This document shows, piece by piece, positions 8,765 to 17,749 of a DNA stretch of 64,000 nt. Location: NCBI GenBank assembly GCA_035715725.1, contig DASTKT010000058.1, positions 44,518-108,517 on the forward strand. The letters run 5' to 3'. The position numbers were made by a program, and so were the translations under genes. This DNA comes from JADGGV01 sp035715725 (GTDB taxonomy: Bacteria; Gemmatimonadota; Gemmatimonadetes; Longimicrobiales; RSA9). The first letter of the stretch is position 1. Every line of letters starts with the position of its first letter. The notes beneath the pieces are model-generated. The model had not been told where the DNA came from. It saw nothing but the letters and a program-made list of their open reading frames with translations, and did no database searches.

Positions 8765-10945
8765 TCAGCGCCCCGTTCCCGCCGCCTTGGTCGGGGCCAG
8801 GTCCGGGCGATGGCGGTCGAACCAGTCCACGATCCGGTTCATGTGGTCGACGCGGTGCTGCGGCTCGCCGGAGCGCGTCAGCTCGTGTCCTTCCCGGGGG
8901 TAGCGCACGAACTCGACCTCCTTGCCCTGCACCTTCAGGGCCTTGTAGAGCGCCTCGGCGCCGCCCATGCCGACGCGCCGGTCCTCCTCGCCGTGCAGGA
9001 TGAGGAGCGGCGTGGTCATGTCCTTCGCGTAGGCGAGGGGCGAGGCCTTCCAGGCCTTCTCGTGGTCCTCCCACGGCACGGCGCCGAACTCGCTCTCGTA
9101 GAGCCGCCAGGTGTTGGCCATGCCGTACCACGCGGTCATCTCGAAGACGCCGCGCTGGGCGGCGGCGGCCTTGAAGCGGTTCGTGTGGCCGACCATCCAC
9201 GCGGTCAGGAAGCCGGCGTAGCTGCCGCCGGTGAGGTACTGCCGGGTCGAGTCGGCCCAGCCGCGCGCCAGGACCGAATCGGCGCCGGCCAGCACGTCGC
9301 CCATGGGGAGCTCGCCCCAGTTGTCGTGGATCGCCTTCTTCCAGTCGAAGCCGTACCCGTCGCTCCCGCGCGGATTCGAGAAGAAGACGACGTAGCCGTC
9401 CCCGGCCAGCGTCTCGTACTCCAGCCACATGCTCTGCTCGCCGGGACCCCACATGGCGTGCGGGCCGCCGTGCATCTCGACGGCCAGCGGCATGCCCGGC
9501 CTGAAGTCGGGCGGGCGCACGATCCACCCCTGCACGCGGGTGCCGTCCGGCGCGCGGTACCACATCTCCTCGTACGGCTGCACGTGCACGGCGGCGAGGA
9601 GCGAGTCGTTGAGCTGCGTCAGCTTGCGCGACGCGGAGCCGTCCGCCTTCGCGGCGAACACCTCGCTCGGGTCCTGCGGGCTCATCTCGGACCAGGCCAG
9701 CGTGCCGCCGGCGAGGTCGAAGGAGAGCGCGCCACGGGGTCCGGAGACGAGGGCCTTCGGCGCCGAGCCGTCCGGGCGGACGCGGTAGACCGCGACGGAG
9801 CCCCGGTCCCCGGCCGAGAAGAGGAGGTCCCCGCTCTTTGGATCCCAGACCGGCGAGCCCGCGCTCCGGTCCAGCGTGCACGACACGCACCGCCGGGCCG
9901 CGCCGCTCACGTCCAGCACCGTGACCTCGTTGTTCGCCGCGGACTCGTTCTCGCCCACGATGCTGCGCACGTAGGCGATGCGCTTGCCGTCCGGCGAGAA
10001 GGCCGGGCGCTGGTCGTCCCACGCCGCGACGCGCGCCGGCCCCGGAAGCGCCAGCGGCTTCACGCCCGCCGGCGGCGCGTCCGCGCCGGTCAGGTTTCTC
10101 GGCTGGCCGGAGCCGTCGGAGGCGACGAGCCAGATGTCGCCGTCCTGCTCGTAGTCGGCCTCATAGCTCCCCTTCGGCGGCCGGGCCGCGAACGCGATCC
10201 ACTTCCCGTCCGGCGACCACGACGGCGCCGAGTGGGGGAAGGCGCCGCTCGTCAGCCGGACCGGCTTCGCGCCCTCCTTCGTCACGTCGACGACGAAGAC
10301 CTGCCCCCACTGGTCCGGCGCGAGGCCGGTCTCGGCGAGGAAGCCGAGGCGCGTGACGACGTGGGGGTCGCCCTTCTCCGCCGCCAGCGCGAGCCGCTCG
10401 CGGCGCGTCGCCGCGGTCTTCTTCTCCGCCGCCGCGGAGTCGCCCTTCGCGGCGTCCCCCTTCGCCAGCTCCGCCGGCGCCAGCGACGACGTGAACGCGA
10501 TGCGCGTCCCGTCCGGCGACCAGACGGGACCGGAGACCGCCGTCGCCAGCGTCGTCACGCGCCGCGCCTCGCCCGGCCGGTCCAGCGGGAGCAGGTAGAG
10601 CTGCGGCCGCTCGTCCCCCTGCCGCCGCGCCGTGAACGCCAGCGTGCGCCCGTCCGGCGAGATCGCGGGCGAGCCCGCGCCGTCCCCCGCCGTGTACGTG
10701 AGCTGGCGCCGCGACGAGCCGTCCGCGGCCGCCAGCCACAGCTCGCGCTCGTAGCGGTTCTTCGCCGAGTCCGCCCGCGAGACGACGTAGGCGACCCATC
10801 GCCCGTCCGGCGCGACCGTCACGTCGGACGCGAAGCGCAGCCGGTAGAGGTCCTCGGCCACGAGGGGTCGCTTCTGCTGCGCGGACGCCGCGCCGGTCCA
10901 GGCCAGGGCGAGGCCCGCCGCGGTCACGAGTGCCCTGCGGCGCAT
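8765..10945 (-). CDS. Secreted S9-family serine peptidase (acylaminoacyl-peptidase/DPP-like)
   Basis: A 726-residue protein with signal peptide MRRRALVTAAGLALAWTGAASAQ. The start at 10945 is supported by AGGAG 7 bases upstream. The N-terminal part is a WD/TolB-like propeller with repeated SPDG(K/R) motifs (for example ISPDGRTLAF, WSPDGTRIAF, FSPDGKRIAY). The C-terminal alpha/beta-hydrolase carries the triad: Ser in TGGSYAGFLT, Asp in LHGEEDRRVGM and His in YPREGHELT. These enzymes cleave dipeptides or blocked residues from oligopeptides. The likely place of action is the periplasm, as part of peptide scavenging along with the M28 enzyme at 3317-4816. Confidence 0.92.
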   Translation of the reverse strand: MRRRALVTAAGLALAWTGAASAQQKRPLVAEDLYRLRFASDVTVAPDGRWVAYVVSRADSAKNRYERELWLAAADGSSRRQLTYTAGDGAGSPAISPDGRTLAFTARRQGDERPQLYLLPLDRPGEARRVTTLATAVSGPVWSPDGTRIAFTSSLAPAELAKGDAAKGDSAAAEKKTAATRRERLALAAEKGDPHVVTRLGFLAETGLAPDQWGQVFVVDVTKEGAKPVRLTSGAFPHSAPSWSPDGKWIAFAARPPKGSYEADYEQDGDIWLVASDGSGQPRNLTGADAPPAGVKPLALPGPARVAAWDDQRPAFSPDGKRIAYVRSIVGENESAANNEVTVLDVSGAARRCVSCTLDRSAGSPVWDPKSGDLLFSAGDRGSVAVYRVRPDGSAPKALVSGPRGALSFDLAGGTLAWSEMSPQDPSEVFAAKADGSASRKLTQLNDSLLAAVHVQPYEEMWYRAPDGTRVQGWIVRPPDFRPGMPLAVEMHGGPHAMWGPGEQSMWLEYETLAGDGYVVFFSNPRGSDGYGFDWKKAIHDNWGELPMGDVLAGADSVLARGWADSTRQYLTGGSYAGFLTAWMVGHTNRFKAAAAQRGVFEMTAWYGMANTWRLYESEFGAVPWEDHEKAWKASPLAYAKDMTTPLLILHGEEDRRVGMGGAEALYKALKVQGKEVEFVRYPREGHELTRSGEPQHRVDHMNRIVDWFDRHRPDLAPTKAAGTGR

Positions 10946-11040
10946 GGGCGAGCTCCTGTCGAAGAGGGTTGATGCACGTGCGAGGACCGCGTAGGATGGA
11001 CGCCCCACCCGCCGCCCGTCAAGCGCAGCCCCGGACGGAG

Positions 11041-11841
11041 ATGCTTGTGAAGCAACGAGGTAGCCCAACGCCGGGCTCGGAGCTGGATGCCACCGTCCCG
11101 GCGGCGCTCTGCCGCCGGCTCGTGACCGTGCCCGGCGGGATCGCCGCCGCGCTCATCGTCGGCGCCGCGGCCGCGCTCCGCTGGCACGCCTCCCTCCCCG
11201 CCGCCTGCCTCGCCGGCGCGCTCACGCTCGTCTTCTCGACCTGGACGCGCGAGCGCCTGGAGACGCTCTTCGCCGCCGCCGTCGGCGCAGGCGACGGGGG
11301 CGTCCCGATCCTCGTCGCCCTCGTCTCCGACCTCGTGGTGGGCGGCGGGCTCGGCCACGTCCTCGGGCTCGTCCTCGACGCCGACGCCGGCCGGGCCGTC
11401 TTCACCGGCGCCGGACTCTCGGCCGCCTGGGGCCTCGTCGTCGGCCAGCTCTTCTGCGGCCGCGTCATCGACGATGTGCTCCTGTTCGTGCTCGGCGGCG
11501 GCTCGGGCGGGTCCGGCGCGAGTGGCGCGTCCGGCGCCCGCGCACTCGCGGCGGCCGGCAAGCACGAGGCCGCGCTCGCCGCGTTCGAGGCGCGGGTCCG
11601 CCGCGAGCCGGACGACCCGGACGCCTACCTCGAGATCGCCTGGCTGCTCCGGGGCACGGGGCGCGACGCCGAGGCCATCGGCTGGCTCCGCCGCGCCCGC
11701 TCCCACGCCCGGCTCACGTCGGCGCAGCAGTTGCTCGTCGCGCGCGAGATCGCGTTCCTCGCGGAGCGCATCGGCGAGCCGGAGACGGCGCGCCTGGAGC
11801 TGGACCGGCTGGCGCAACGCTCCGAGGGGGCGAGCGGGTGA
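11041..11841 (+). CDS. Membrane protein with C-terminal TPR-like helices, function unknown
   Basis: A 266-residue protein from ATG 11041. GTG 11047 is an alternative with better ribosome-binding-site spacing (GGACGGAG ends 6 bases before it), and ATG 10996 is also in frame. Hydrophobic segments lie at about 33-46, 53-66, 88-110 and 120-140. After a Gly/Ser-rich linker, residues from about 165 form helix pairs (ARALAAAGKHEAALAAFEARV, PDAYLEIAWLLRGTGRDAEAI) like TPRs. It is divergent from the S9 gene. It ends in Ser-Gly-stop, where the inverted-repeat element at 11836 begins. Confidence 0.6.
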   Translation: MLVKQRGSPTPGSELDATVPAALCRRLVTVPGGIAAALIVGAAAALRWHASLPAACLAGALTLVFSTWTRERLETLFAAAVGAGDGGVPILVALVSDLVVGGGLGHVLGLVLDADAGRAVFTGAGLSAAWGLVVGQLFCGRVIDDVLLFVLGGGSGGSGASGASGARALAAAGKHEAALAAFEARVRREPDDPDAYLEIAWLLRGTGRDAEAIGWLRRARSHARLTSAQQLLVAREIAFLAERIGEPETARLELDRLAQRSEGASG

Positions 11842-11895
11842 GTGGACGAGTGGGGGCTGGCGCGATCCCCGACTCCCCCGCTCCTCCACTCACCC
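11836..11895. repeat. Inverted-repeat element overlapping a stop codon (copy 1)
   Basis: Arms of 21 bases at 11836-11856 and 11875-11895 pair with only 2 mismatches around an 18-base spacer. The left arm begins GGGTGAGTGG and includes the TGA of the 11041 gene. It lies between convergent genes and could act as a two-way terminator. A related element occurs at 55989-56065, also starting on AGCGGGTGAG over a stop codon. Confidence 0.7.
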
Positions 11896-11925
11896 CCTCC
11901 GACGTACGCCCCGGCCGTTCCCCCC

Positions 11926-14535
11926 TCAGTACTTGACGTTCAGCCGCACGAAGTAGAACGCCCCCGAGAATCCCATCTGCACGGCGTCCCAGAGGCCGCC
12001 CGTCTCGGTCTGCGTGTCCTGCTGCGTCGGGTAGACGTTCAGCAGGTTGGCGCCGCCGAGGCTCACGCTGAGGTTGCCGGACACGCGGTAGGTGCCGGTC
12101 AGGTCGAGCACGGTCTTGGCCTTGTAGACGTCCGGGTTGTCCTCCCAGTCGATGAGCACGACGCGCCCGAAGTTCGTGGCGCGCAGGTCGACGTCCAGGT
12201 TGCCGACGCCGTAGCCGAGCGAGCCGGTGATCTTGCGCGGCGGCGCGGAGGCGAGCAGGAAGTGCTGCTCGCGGGCGCCGAAGTAGATGTCCTCCTTGCC
12301 GGCGAGCTTGGCCGTCGTGTGGATCGCCCCCAGCTTCATGTCGTTGAAGTTGCCGGCGAGGGAGGCGCGCAGGCGCCGGCCGGAGAAGTCCTCGGCATAG
12401 TTCAGGACCACGTCCAGCCCGCGCGTGCGGGTGTCGAGCGCGTTCGTGAAGAACTGCGCGGCGCCGACCTGGAGGCGCCGCAGCTCGGCGCCGATCTGCT
12501 CGTCCGTGTCCTCGAACGCGCCGGTCAGCACGATGCGGTCGTAGACGTTGACCGCGTAGCCGTCGACCGTCGCCGTGAACGGGCCGGAGCGGGCGGTCAG
12601 CCCCAGGCTGAGATTGCGCGACGTCTCCTGCTCGAGCGGCGGGATCCCGAGCGCCTTCGTGATCGGGGCGTCGTTGCGCGCGATCAGCTTGTCGACCGCC
12701 TGCCCGGAGACGAAGTCGGTGAACGTGGAGTTGAAGTAGATCTGCGCGAGCGACGGCGCGCGGAACCCGGTGCTGGCGGAGCCGCGCAGCGCGACGGCGT
12801 CGGACAGCTTCAGGCGGGTGTCCACCTTGCCGTTCCAGGTGCTGCCGAAGTCGCTGTAGTGCTCGAAGCGGCCGGCGGCGCCGACCGTCCACGCCGGCGT
12901 GACGTCCAGCTCGAGGTCCGTGTAGGCCGCCACGTTGTCGCGGTTCTCGCTCAGCTCGTTGGACGGCTGGAAGCCCGGGAAGCCCTGGGCGCCGCCGGCG
13001 CGCCCCAGCCGGTCGACCGTCGTGGGCACGCCGTCGATGACCGTGTCCGCGAGCCCGTAGTTGCGCCACGAGCCCTCCTCGCCGGCGAAGATGCTGTAGT
13101 GGTCCAGCCGGTGCTCGACGCCGAACGCCACGTTCAGCCCGTTGCGGGCGCGCGGGAAGAAGCGCGACACGTCCAGCGCCGTCACGTTCTGGCTGAAGAG
13201 GAAGCCGCCGGCGTCGAAGTGCGTGGGCGAGCGCTCCAGCAGGGAGGCGTTCAGCGTCCCGTCCACGAAGTAGTGGAAGCGGTTCAGCCCGAACGTGTTG
13301 TTCACGTCCAGGTCCCAGCCGGAGATGCGGGCGCGCACGCCGGCCGAGAGCGACGGGTCGGCGATGTGCGAGACGATGCGCGGGTCGAAGCCGTTCGGGT
13401 AGATCGCGGGGATGTTGCGGTCGGAGTCGGGGTCCCGCGTCCAGGCGAACGCGTCCGTGTGCCGGTAGTTGAAGCCGCCGAACGCGTACAGCGCCGCCGC
13501 ATCCGAGAGCGGGAGGCGCGAGTTGACGAAGGCGCCGGCGTTGTCGAGCTTCGCGTCGCCGAACTGGCGGCGGAAGATGTCGAAGTGAGCCGGGTCGGCC
13601 GGCCGGTTCGTGTGGCCCTTGTTCAGGTACTCGGCCGTGAAGTTCGCGAAGCCGTCCTTGCCGAGCCGCACGCCGTAGTTGCCGCTGACGTCCCGCTCCG
13701 TCCCGTCCCAGCGGTCGCTGCGCGTCACGTCGAACGACGACGGCGGGTGCGCGTTGTGCGTGCCGCTGCCCAGGCTCCCCGTGAAGCCGTCGGTGTTCGA
13801 CTTCAGCACGATGTTGATCACGCCGGCGATCGCGTCCGAGCCGTACTGCGCGCTCGCGCCGTCGCGCAGGATCTCGATGTGGTCGATGGCCGCGGCGGGG
13901 ATCGCGTCCAGGTCCGTGCCCGTGTTCCCGCGGCCGCGCGAGCCGAACAGGTTGATGAGCGACGACTGGTGCCGCCGCTTCCCGTTCACCAGCACGAGCG
14001 TCTGGTCCGGGCCGAGCCCCCGCAGCGTGGCCGGATCGATGTGGTCCGCGCCGTCCGCCCCCGACTGCCGGTTCGCGTTGAACGACGGCGCCACGTACTG
14101 CAGCAGCTGGTTCACGTCGAGCCGCCCGGTCGACGTGCTCAGCTCGCGCATGTCGATGATGTCGACCGGCGCGGGCGTCTCCGTCTCCGTGCGCCGCGCG
14201 CGCCGCGAGCCGACCACCTCGAGCGCCGCGATCGACAGGTTCGGCGTGAGCACCACGTCCAGCGTCGCCTCGCCGGCCGGCCTGCGCTCCAGGTCCGCGT
14301 AGCCGAAGCGGCTGAACACCAGCACCGCCTCCGGCGACGCGTAGCGGAGCGTGAACTGGCCCTGCGCATCCGTCAGCGTGGCGTTCAGCGTCCCCTTCTC
14401 GAACACGCGGACGGCGTCCAGCGGCCGGCCGTCCGGGTCCTTCACCTGCCCCGACACGCGGCGGGCCTGCGCCGCCAGCGAGGCGGGCACGAGGACCATC
14501 AGCAACGCGAGCGGGAGGAGTCGAGATCGACGCAT
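11926..14535 (-). CDS. TonB-dependent outer-membrane receptor
   Basis: An 869-residue protein with signal peptide MRRSRLLPLALLMVLVPASLAAQ and start at 14535 (GGAG 8 bases upstream). A carboxypeptidase-regulatory-like domain follows (RRVSGQVKDPDGRPLDAVRV, about 24-110). The plug domain has LVLVNGKRRHQSSLIN, IDHIEILRDGASAQYGSDA and IAGVINIVL. A long beta-barrel ends in the aromatic-tipped strand FVRLNVKY. Such receptors import siderophores, vitamins, sugars or peptides using TonB energy; the ligand is unknown. No TonB/ExbB genes or SusD-type partner are in the window. Confidence 0.92.
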   Translation of the reverse strand: MRRSRLLPLALLMVLVPASLAAQARRVSGQVKDPDGRPLDAVRVFEKGTLNATLTDAQGQFTLRYASPEAVLVFSRFGYADLERRPAGEATLDVVLTPNLSIAALEVVGSRRARRTETETPAPVDIIDMRELSTSTGRLDVNQLLQYVAPSFNANRQSGADGADHIDPATLRGLGPDQTLVLVNGKRRHQSSLINLFGSRGRGNTGTDLDAIPAAAIDHIEILRDGASAQYGSDAIAGVINIVLKSNTDGFTGSLGSGTHNAHPPSSFDVTRSDRWDGTERDVSGNYGVRLGKDGFANFTAEYLNKGHTNRPADPAHFDIFRRQFGDAKLDNAGAFVNSRLPLSDAAALYAFGGFNYRHTDAFAWTRDPDSDRNIPAIYPNGFDPRIVSHIADPSLSAGVRARISGWDLDVNNTFGLNRFHYFVDGTLNASLLERSPTHFDAGGFLFSQNVTALDVSRFFPRARNGLNVAFGVEHRLDHYSIFAGEEGSWRNYGLADTVIDGVPTTVDRLGRAGGAQGFPGFQPSNELSENRDNVAAYTDLELDVTPAWTVGAAGRFEHYSDFGSTWNGKVDTRLKLSDAVALRGSASTGFRAPSLAQIYFNSTFTDFVSGQAVDKLIARNDAPITKALGIPPLEQETSRNLSLGLTARSGPFTATVDGYAVNVYDRIVLTGAFEDTDEQIGAELRRLQVGAAQFFTNALDTRTRGLDVVLNYAEDFSGRRLRASLAGNFNDMKLGAIHTTAKLAGKEDIYFGAREQHFLLASAPPRKITGSLGYGVGNLDVDLRATNFGRVVLIDWEDNPDVYKAKTVLDLTGTYRVSGNLSVSLGGANLLNVYPTQQDTQTETGGLWDAVQMGFSGAFYFVRLNVKY

Positions 14536-14847
14536 GGGTACGTCTCCGATGGAGTGTGGGGGTCCGGCGGGTGGGCGGAGGACTACGGGTGGCAGACTCA
14601 ACAGTTGCTCTCGCGCGCGTGCGGGGTCAAGCGTGACGGTGAGCGGCCCGGACTGCCGGGGGAGGCGCTCGTGGGGGCGGGAGCGCGTGCCGCCGGCGCC
14701 GCGGAACCGGGCGGTCGCCGGTCGCTCCGCGCCGGCGGGAGCGTGGGCGGTGGCGGAGACCGAGGCGTCCCAGCCCTTGCGGGACCGGCCCGGGTCCGCG
14801 ACACGTTCCCCGTCGCGTTCACCTCCGCTCCGAAGGGCTGTGCCGAT
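14536..14847. other. Intergenic region between divergent genes
   Basis: A 312-base gap between the TonB receptor (leftward) and the phosphatase gene (rightward). It must hold both promoters. A TTGACC on the minus strand (14625-14630) could be a -35 box for the receptor gene, but the -10 region (CAACTG) is poor. Frames here are open but look like GC-rich noise. Confidence 0.4.
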
Positions 14848-15336
14848 ATGAGTGAAGGTCCCATCCGCGTCCTGTTCGTCTGCCTCGGCAACATCTGTCG
14901 CTCGCCCACGGCCGAGGGTGTGTTCCGCCACGTCGTCTCGGCGGCCGGGCTGGCGGAGCGCTTCGACATCGATTCGGCCGGCACGGGGTCGTGGCACGTC
15001 GGCGATCCGCCGGACGCGCGGGCGACGGCGGCGGCGCACCGGCGGGGAATCCGCCTGACCGGGCGGGCGCGGCAGATCCGCCCGGACGACCTGCGGGGCT
15101 ACCACTACATCCTGGCCATGGACTCCGAGAACCTGGAGAACATCGAGCGGCTGCGGGACGCGGCGGCCCGGGCGGAGATCCGCCTGTTCCGGGAGTTCGA
15201 TCCCGAGGCGGCGGCCCGGCTCGACGTGCCCGACCCGTACTACGGCGGGCCGGGTGGCTTCGAGGAGGTGCTGGACATGGTCGAGCGGGCGGCGCTCGGG
15301 CTGCTCGCGCACATCCGACAGGAGCACGCGCTCTGA
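14848..15336 (+). CDS. Low-molecular-weight protein-tyrosine-phosphatase family
   Basis: A 162-residue protein. The phosphate loop CLGNICRS (C12 to R18) matches CX5R, and the general acid loop DPYYGG is at about residue 130. Length matches the family. These enzymes hydrolyse phosphotyrosine or small sugar phosphates through a phosphocysteine. The neighbouring gene is a fructosamine-kinase homologue. In many bacteria this phosphatase type sits next to such kinases and is proposed to take part in protein deglycation or in removing the glycating sugar phosphate. That makes a sugar-phosphate role plausible here, an inference from context. Confidence 0.92.
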   Translation: MSEGPIRVLFVCLGNICRSPTAEGVFRHVVSAAGLAERFDIDSAGTGSWHVGDPPDARATAAAHRRGIRLTGRARQIRPDDLRGYHYILAMDSENLENIERLRDAAARAEIRLFREFDPEAAARLDVPDPYYGGPGGFEEVLDMVERAALGLLAHIRQEHAL

Positions 15337-15362
15337 GCGTTCCGCCGGACGTCCGGCTCGCC

Positions 15363-16238
15363 GTGGCCGTAGCGTGGTCCGCCCGCCTCTGCCGGCCGGC
15401 CGAGATCCGGGACGCCCGGCGCGTCGGCGGCGGGTGCATCAGCCCGGCGGCGCGCGTGGAGTCGGCGGCAGCCGACGTCGCGTTCCTGAAGTGGGGCACG
15501 CCCGCCGCGCTCTTCCGCGAGGAGGCGCGCTCGCTCGCGGCGCTGGAGGCGACGGGGACGCTGCGCGTGCCGGCGGTGCTCGGCGTCGGCGACGCCGACG
15601 GCGCGGATCCCGGGGCGACCGGCTGGCTCCTGCTCGAGTGGCTCGAGCCGGTGCCGGCGCGGGCCGAGACGTGGGCGACGCTCGGCCGCGGGCTCGCGCG
15701 GCTGCACCGGCGGCGGGCCGAGCGCTTCGGCTGGCCGGCCGACAACTTCATCGGCCCGCTGCCGCAGGAGAACGCGCGGACCGGCGATTGGGCGGCGTTC
15801 TGGTGGGAGCGGCGCCTGCTGCCGCAGCTCCGCCGCGCGTTCGACGCGGGCCACTTCTCGGGCGGGGAGCGGCGTCGCTTCGAGCGGCTGGGCGCGCGGC
15901 TGGAGGGCCGGCTCGCGGCCGGCGCGGAGGACGGCCCGTCGCTCGTGCACGGCGATCTCTGGAGCGGGAACGTGCACGCGACCGGCGGCGGGCCCGCGCT
16001 CATCGACCCGTCGTCGTATCACGGGCATCGCGAGGTCGACCTGGCGATGAGCGAGCTGTTCGGCGGCTTCGGCCGCGGCTTCCACGAGGCGTACCGGGAG
16101 GAGTGGCCGCTCCTGCCCGGATATGCGGAGGCGCGCCGGCCCGTCTACCAGCTCTACTACCTGCTGGTCCACGTGAACCTGTTCGGCGCGGGGTACGTCG
16201 GGAGCACGCTGGCGGCGCTGGCGGCGGCCGGCGAGTGA
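15363..16238 (+). CDS. Fructosamine/ketosamine-3-kinase family protein
   Basis: A 291-residue kinase if GTG 15363 is used. A CTG at 15333 would overlap the phosphatase stop and has AGGAG 8 bases upstream, so the true start may be earlier. Family signatures are DVAFLKWG (ATP-site Lys), DNFIGPLPQENARTGDWAAFW, the catalytic loop LVHGDLWSGNVH, and ALIDPSSYHGHREVDLAM followed by ELFGGF. These kinases phosphorylate ketoamines on proteins, such as ribulosamines or fructosamines, so that the adduct falls off. The gene directly follows the phosphatase gene, a known arrangement. Confidence 0.9.
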   Translation: MAVAWSARLCRPAEIRDARRVGGGCISPAARVESAAADVAFLKWGTPAALFREEARSLAALEATGTLRVPAVLGVGDADGADPGATGWLLLEWLEPVPARAETWATLGRGLARLHRRRAERFGWPADNFIGPLPQENARTGDWAAFWWERRLLPQLRRAFDAGHFSGGERRRFERLGARLEGRLAAGAEDGPSLVHGDLWSGNVHATGGGPALIDPSSYHGHREVDLAMSELFGGFGRGFHEAYREEWPLLPGYAEARRPVYQLYYLLVHVNLFGAGYVGSTLAALAAAGE

Positions 16239-16339
16239 GCCGGCCTGACGCGCGCGGACGGGCGCACCGACGACCCGCCGGCCGCGACGGCGCCGGCTGG
16301 CCAGTGAGCCGCCCCGCCGGGTGGTGGCCGAAGGTCGAG

Positions 16340-17524
16340 CTAGTACGCCGCCGCCGCCGCTCGCAGCGCCTCGCCCAGCCGGCGCACCCCTTCGACCAGC
16401 ACCGCCTCCGCCGCCGCGAACGACAGGCGCGCGTACCCGTCCTCGCCGAACGCGGCGCCGGGTACGAGCGCCACGCCCGCCTCCTCGAGCATCCGCTCGC
16501 AGAACGCGACCGAGCCGGCCCCGCCGGGGACGCGGAAGAAGACGTAGAACGCGCCGTCCGGCCGCACGAGCTCGAGGCCGGGCAGCTCGGCGGCGAAGAG
16601 GCGCAGCAGCAGGTCGCGGCGCGCGTGGAACGTCCGCGCCATCGCCTCGAACGCCTGGCGCTCCTCCGCCGAGGCGGAGAACGCCGCGAGTGCCGCGTAC
16701 TGCGCCGGCGTCGCCGCGTTCGAGGTGATGTGGCTCTGCAGCGCCTGGATCTCCACGCCGAGCGCGGGCGAGGAGGCCGAGAAGCCGATGCGCCAGCCGG
16801 TCATGGCGAACGCCTTGGACGCGCCGTCGATGAGCACGATACGGGCGCGGGGCTCCGGCTCCAGGTCCAGCACGCTGGGCGCGCGGCGGCCGGTGAAGCA
16901 GAGCTGGCCGTAGATCTCGTCGCTCAGGACGACGACGCCGTGCTCGGCGGCCCAGCCGACGACGGCCTCGAGCTCGTCGAGGCCGTAGACGGCGCCGGTG
17001 GGGTTCGAGGGCGAGTTCAGGATCAGGCCGCGGACGCGCCCATCGAACGCGGCGCCGAGCTCCGCCGGTCCGACCTTGAAGCCGCGCGCCGGGTCGCCCG
17101 GGACGAAGACGGGCTCGGCGCGGGCCAGCCGCACGATGTCGGGATAGCTCGTCCAGTACGGGCTCGGCACCAGCACGCGGTCGCCCGGGCCGAAGAGGAC
17201 GAAGCAGGCGTTGAAGAGCGCCTGCTTCGCGCCGGCGCTGACGACGACGCCGGCCGGGTCCACGTCCGCGCCGGTGCGGCGCCACAGCTCCCGGGCGATG
17301 GCCTGCCGCAGCTCCGGCAGCCCGGCCACGTGGGTGTAGCGCGTGAGGCCGCGCTCGATGGCGGCCATGCCGGCGCGCCGGACGAACTCCGGCGTCGGGA
17401 GGTCCGGCTCGCCGGCGCTCAGGTCCAGCACGTCGCGGCCGAGCGCGCGCAGCTCGCGCGCCCGCGCGGCCACCGAGAGCGTCGCCGAGGGGGCGATGCC
17501 GCGCATGTTCTCGCTGGGCTTCAT
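16340..17524 (-). CDS. Class I/II PLP-dependent aminotransferase (aspartate aminotransferase-like)
   Basis: A 394-residue protein with GGAGGAG 6 bases before ATG 17524. Features include LSAGEPDLPTPEFVRRA near the N-terminus, LFGPGDRVLVPSPYWTSYPD, ILNSPSNPTGAVYG, VVVLSDEIYGQL, the PLP-lysine segment DGASKAFAMTGWRIGF, and an Arg-bearing C-terminal YARLSFA strand. It matches the AspC/AlaT-like 1-gamma subgroup, which moves amino groups between amino acids and 2-oxoacids in the cytoplasm. It converges on the kinase gene. Substrate specificity is not certain from sequence. Confidence 0.9.
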   Translation of the reverse strand: MKPSENMRGIAPSATLSVAARARELRALGRDVLDLSAGEPDLPTPEFVRRAGMAAIERGLTRYTHVAGLPELRQAIARELWRRTGADVDPAGVVVSAGAKQALFNACFVLFGPGDRVLVPSPYWTSYPDIVRLARAEPVFVPGDPARGFKVGPAELGAAFDGRVRGLILNSPSNPTGAVYGLDELEAVVGWAAEHGVVVLSDEIYGQLCFTGRRAPSVLDLEPEPRARIVLIDGASKAFAMTGWRIGFSASSPALGVEIQALQSHITSNAATPAQYAALAAFSASAEERQAFEAMARTFHARRDLLLRLFAAELPGLELVRPDGAFYVFFRVPGGAGSVAFCERMLEEAGVALVPGAAFGEDGYARLSFAAAEAVLVEGVRRLGEALRAAAAAY

Positions 17525-17749
17525 GGCGTTCTCCTCCCGCGGACGCGTCCGGGCGCGCGGGGGTGCCGTTCCCGCCGCCGCTCGCCGCAAGCTGCCGCGG
17601 CCGGCGCCCGCCCGCCAGGGCGCCGGCCGCGCCCGGCCGGCGCGACACCGGCGGCGCACGGAGCTGGCTGCGGAGGCACTGCGCGGCTGCGCCGGCCTCC
17701 CGCCACCGCGCCTTGCCGCCCGCGGGAGGCGCGGCCAGATTAGCGCCCC

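Noticed and set aside
8435..10972. An 845-codon plus-strand frame
   Set aside because: Shadow of the S9 peptidase and lipoprotein genes; composition is typical of antisense frames in high-GC DNA.
11842..15336. Very long open frame on the plus strand opposite the TonB receptor
   Set aside because: It is Arg/Val/Glu-rich noise from the GC-rich opposite strand; the receptor on the minus strand has signal peptide, plug and barrel features. Only its last 489 bases are the real phosphatase gene.
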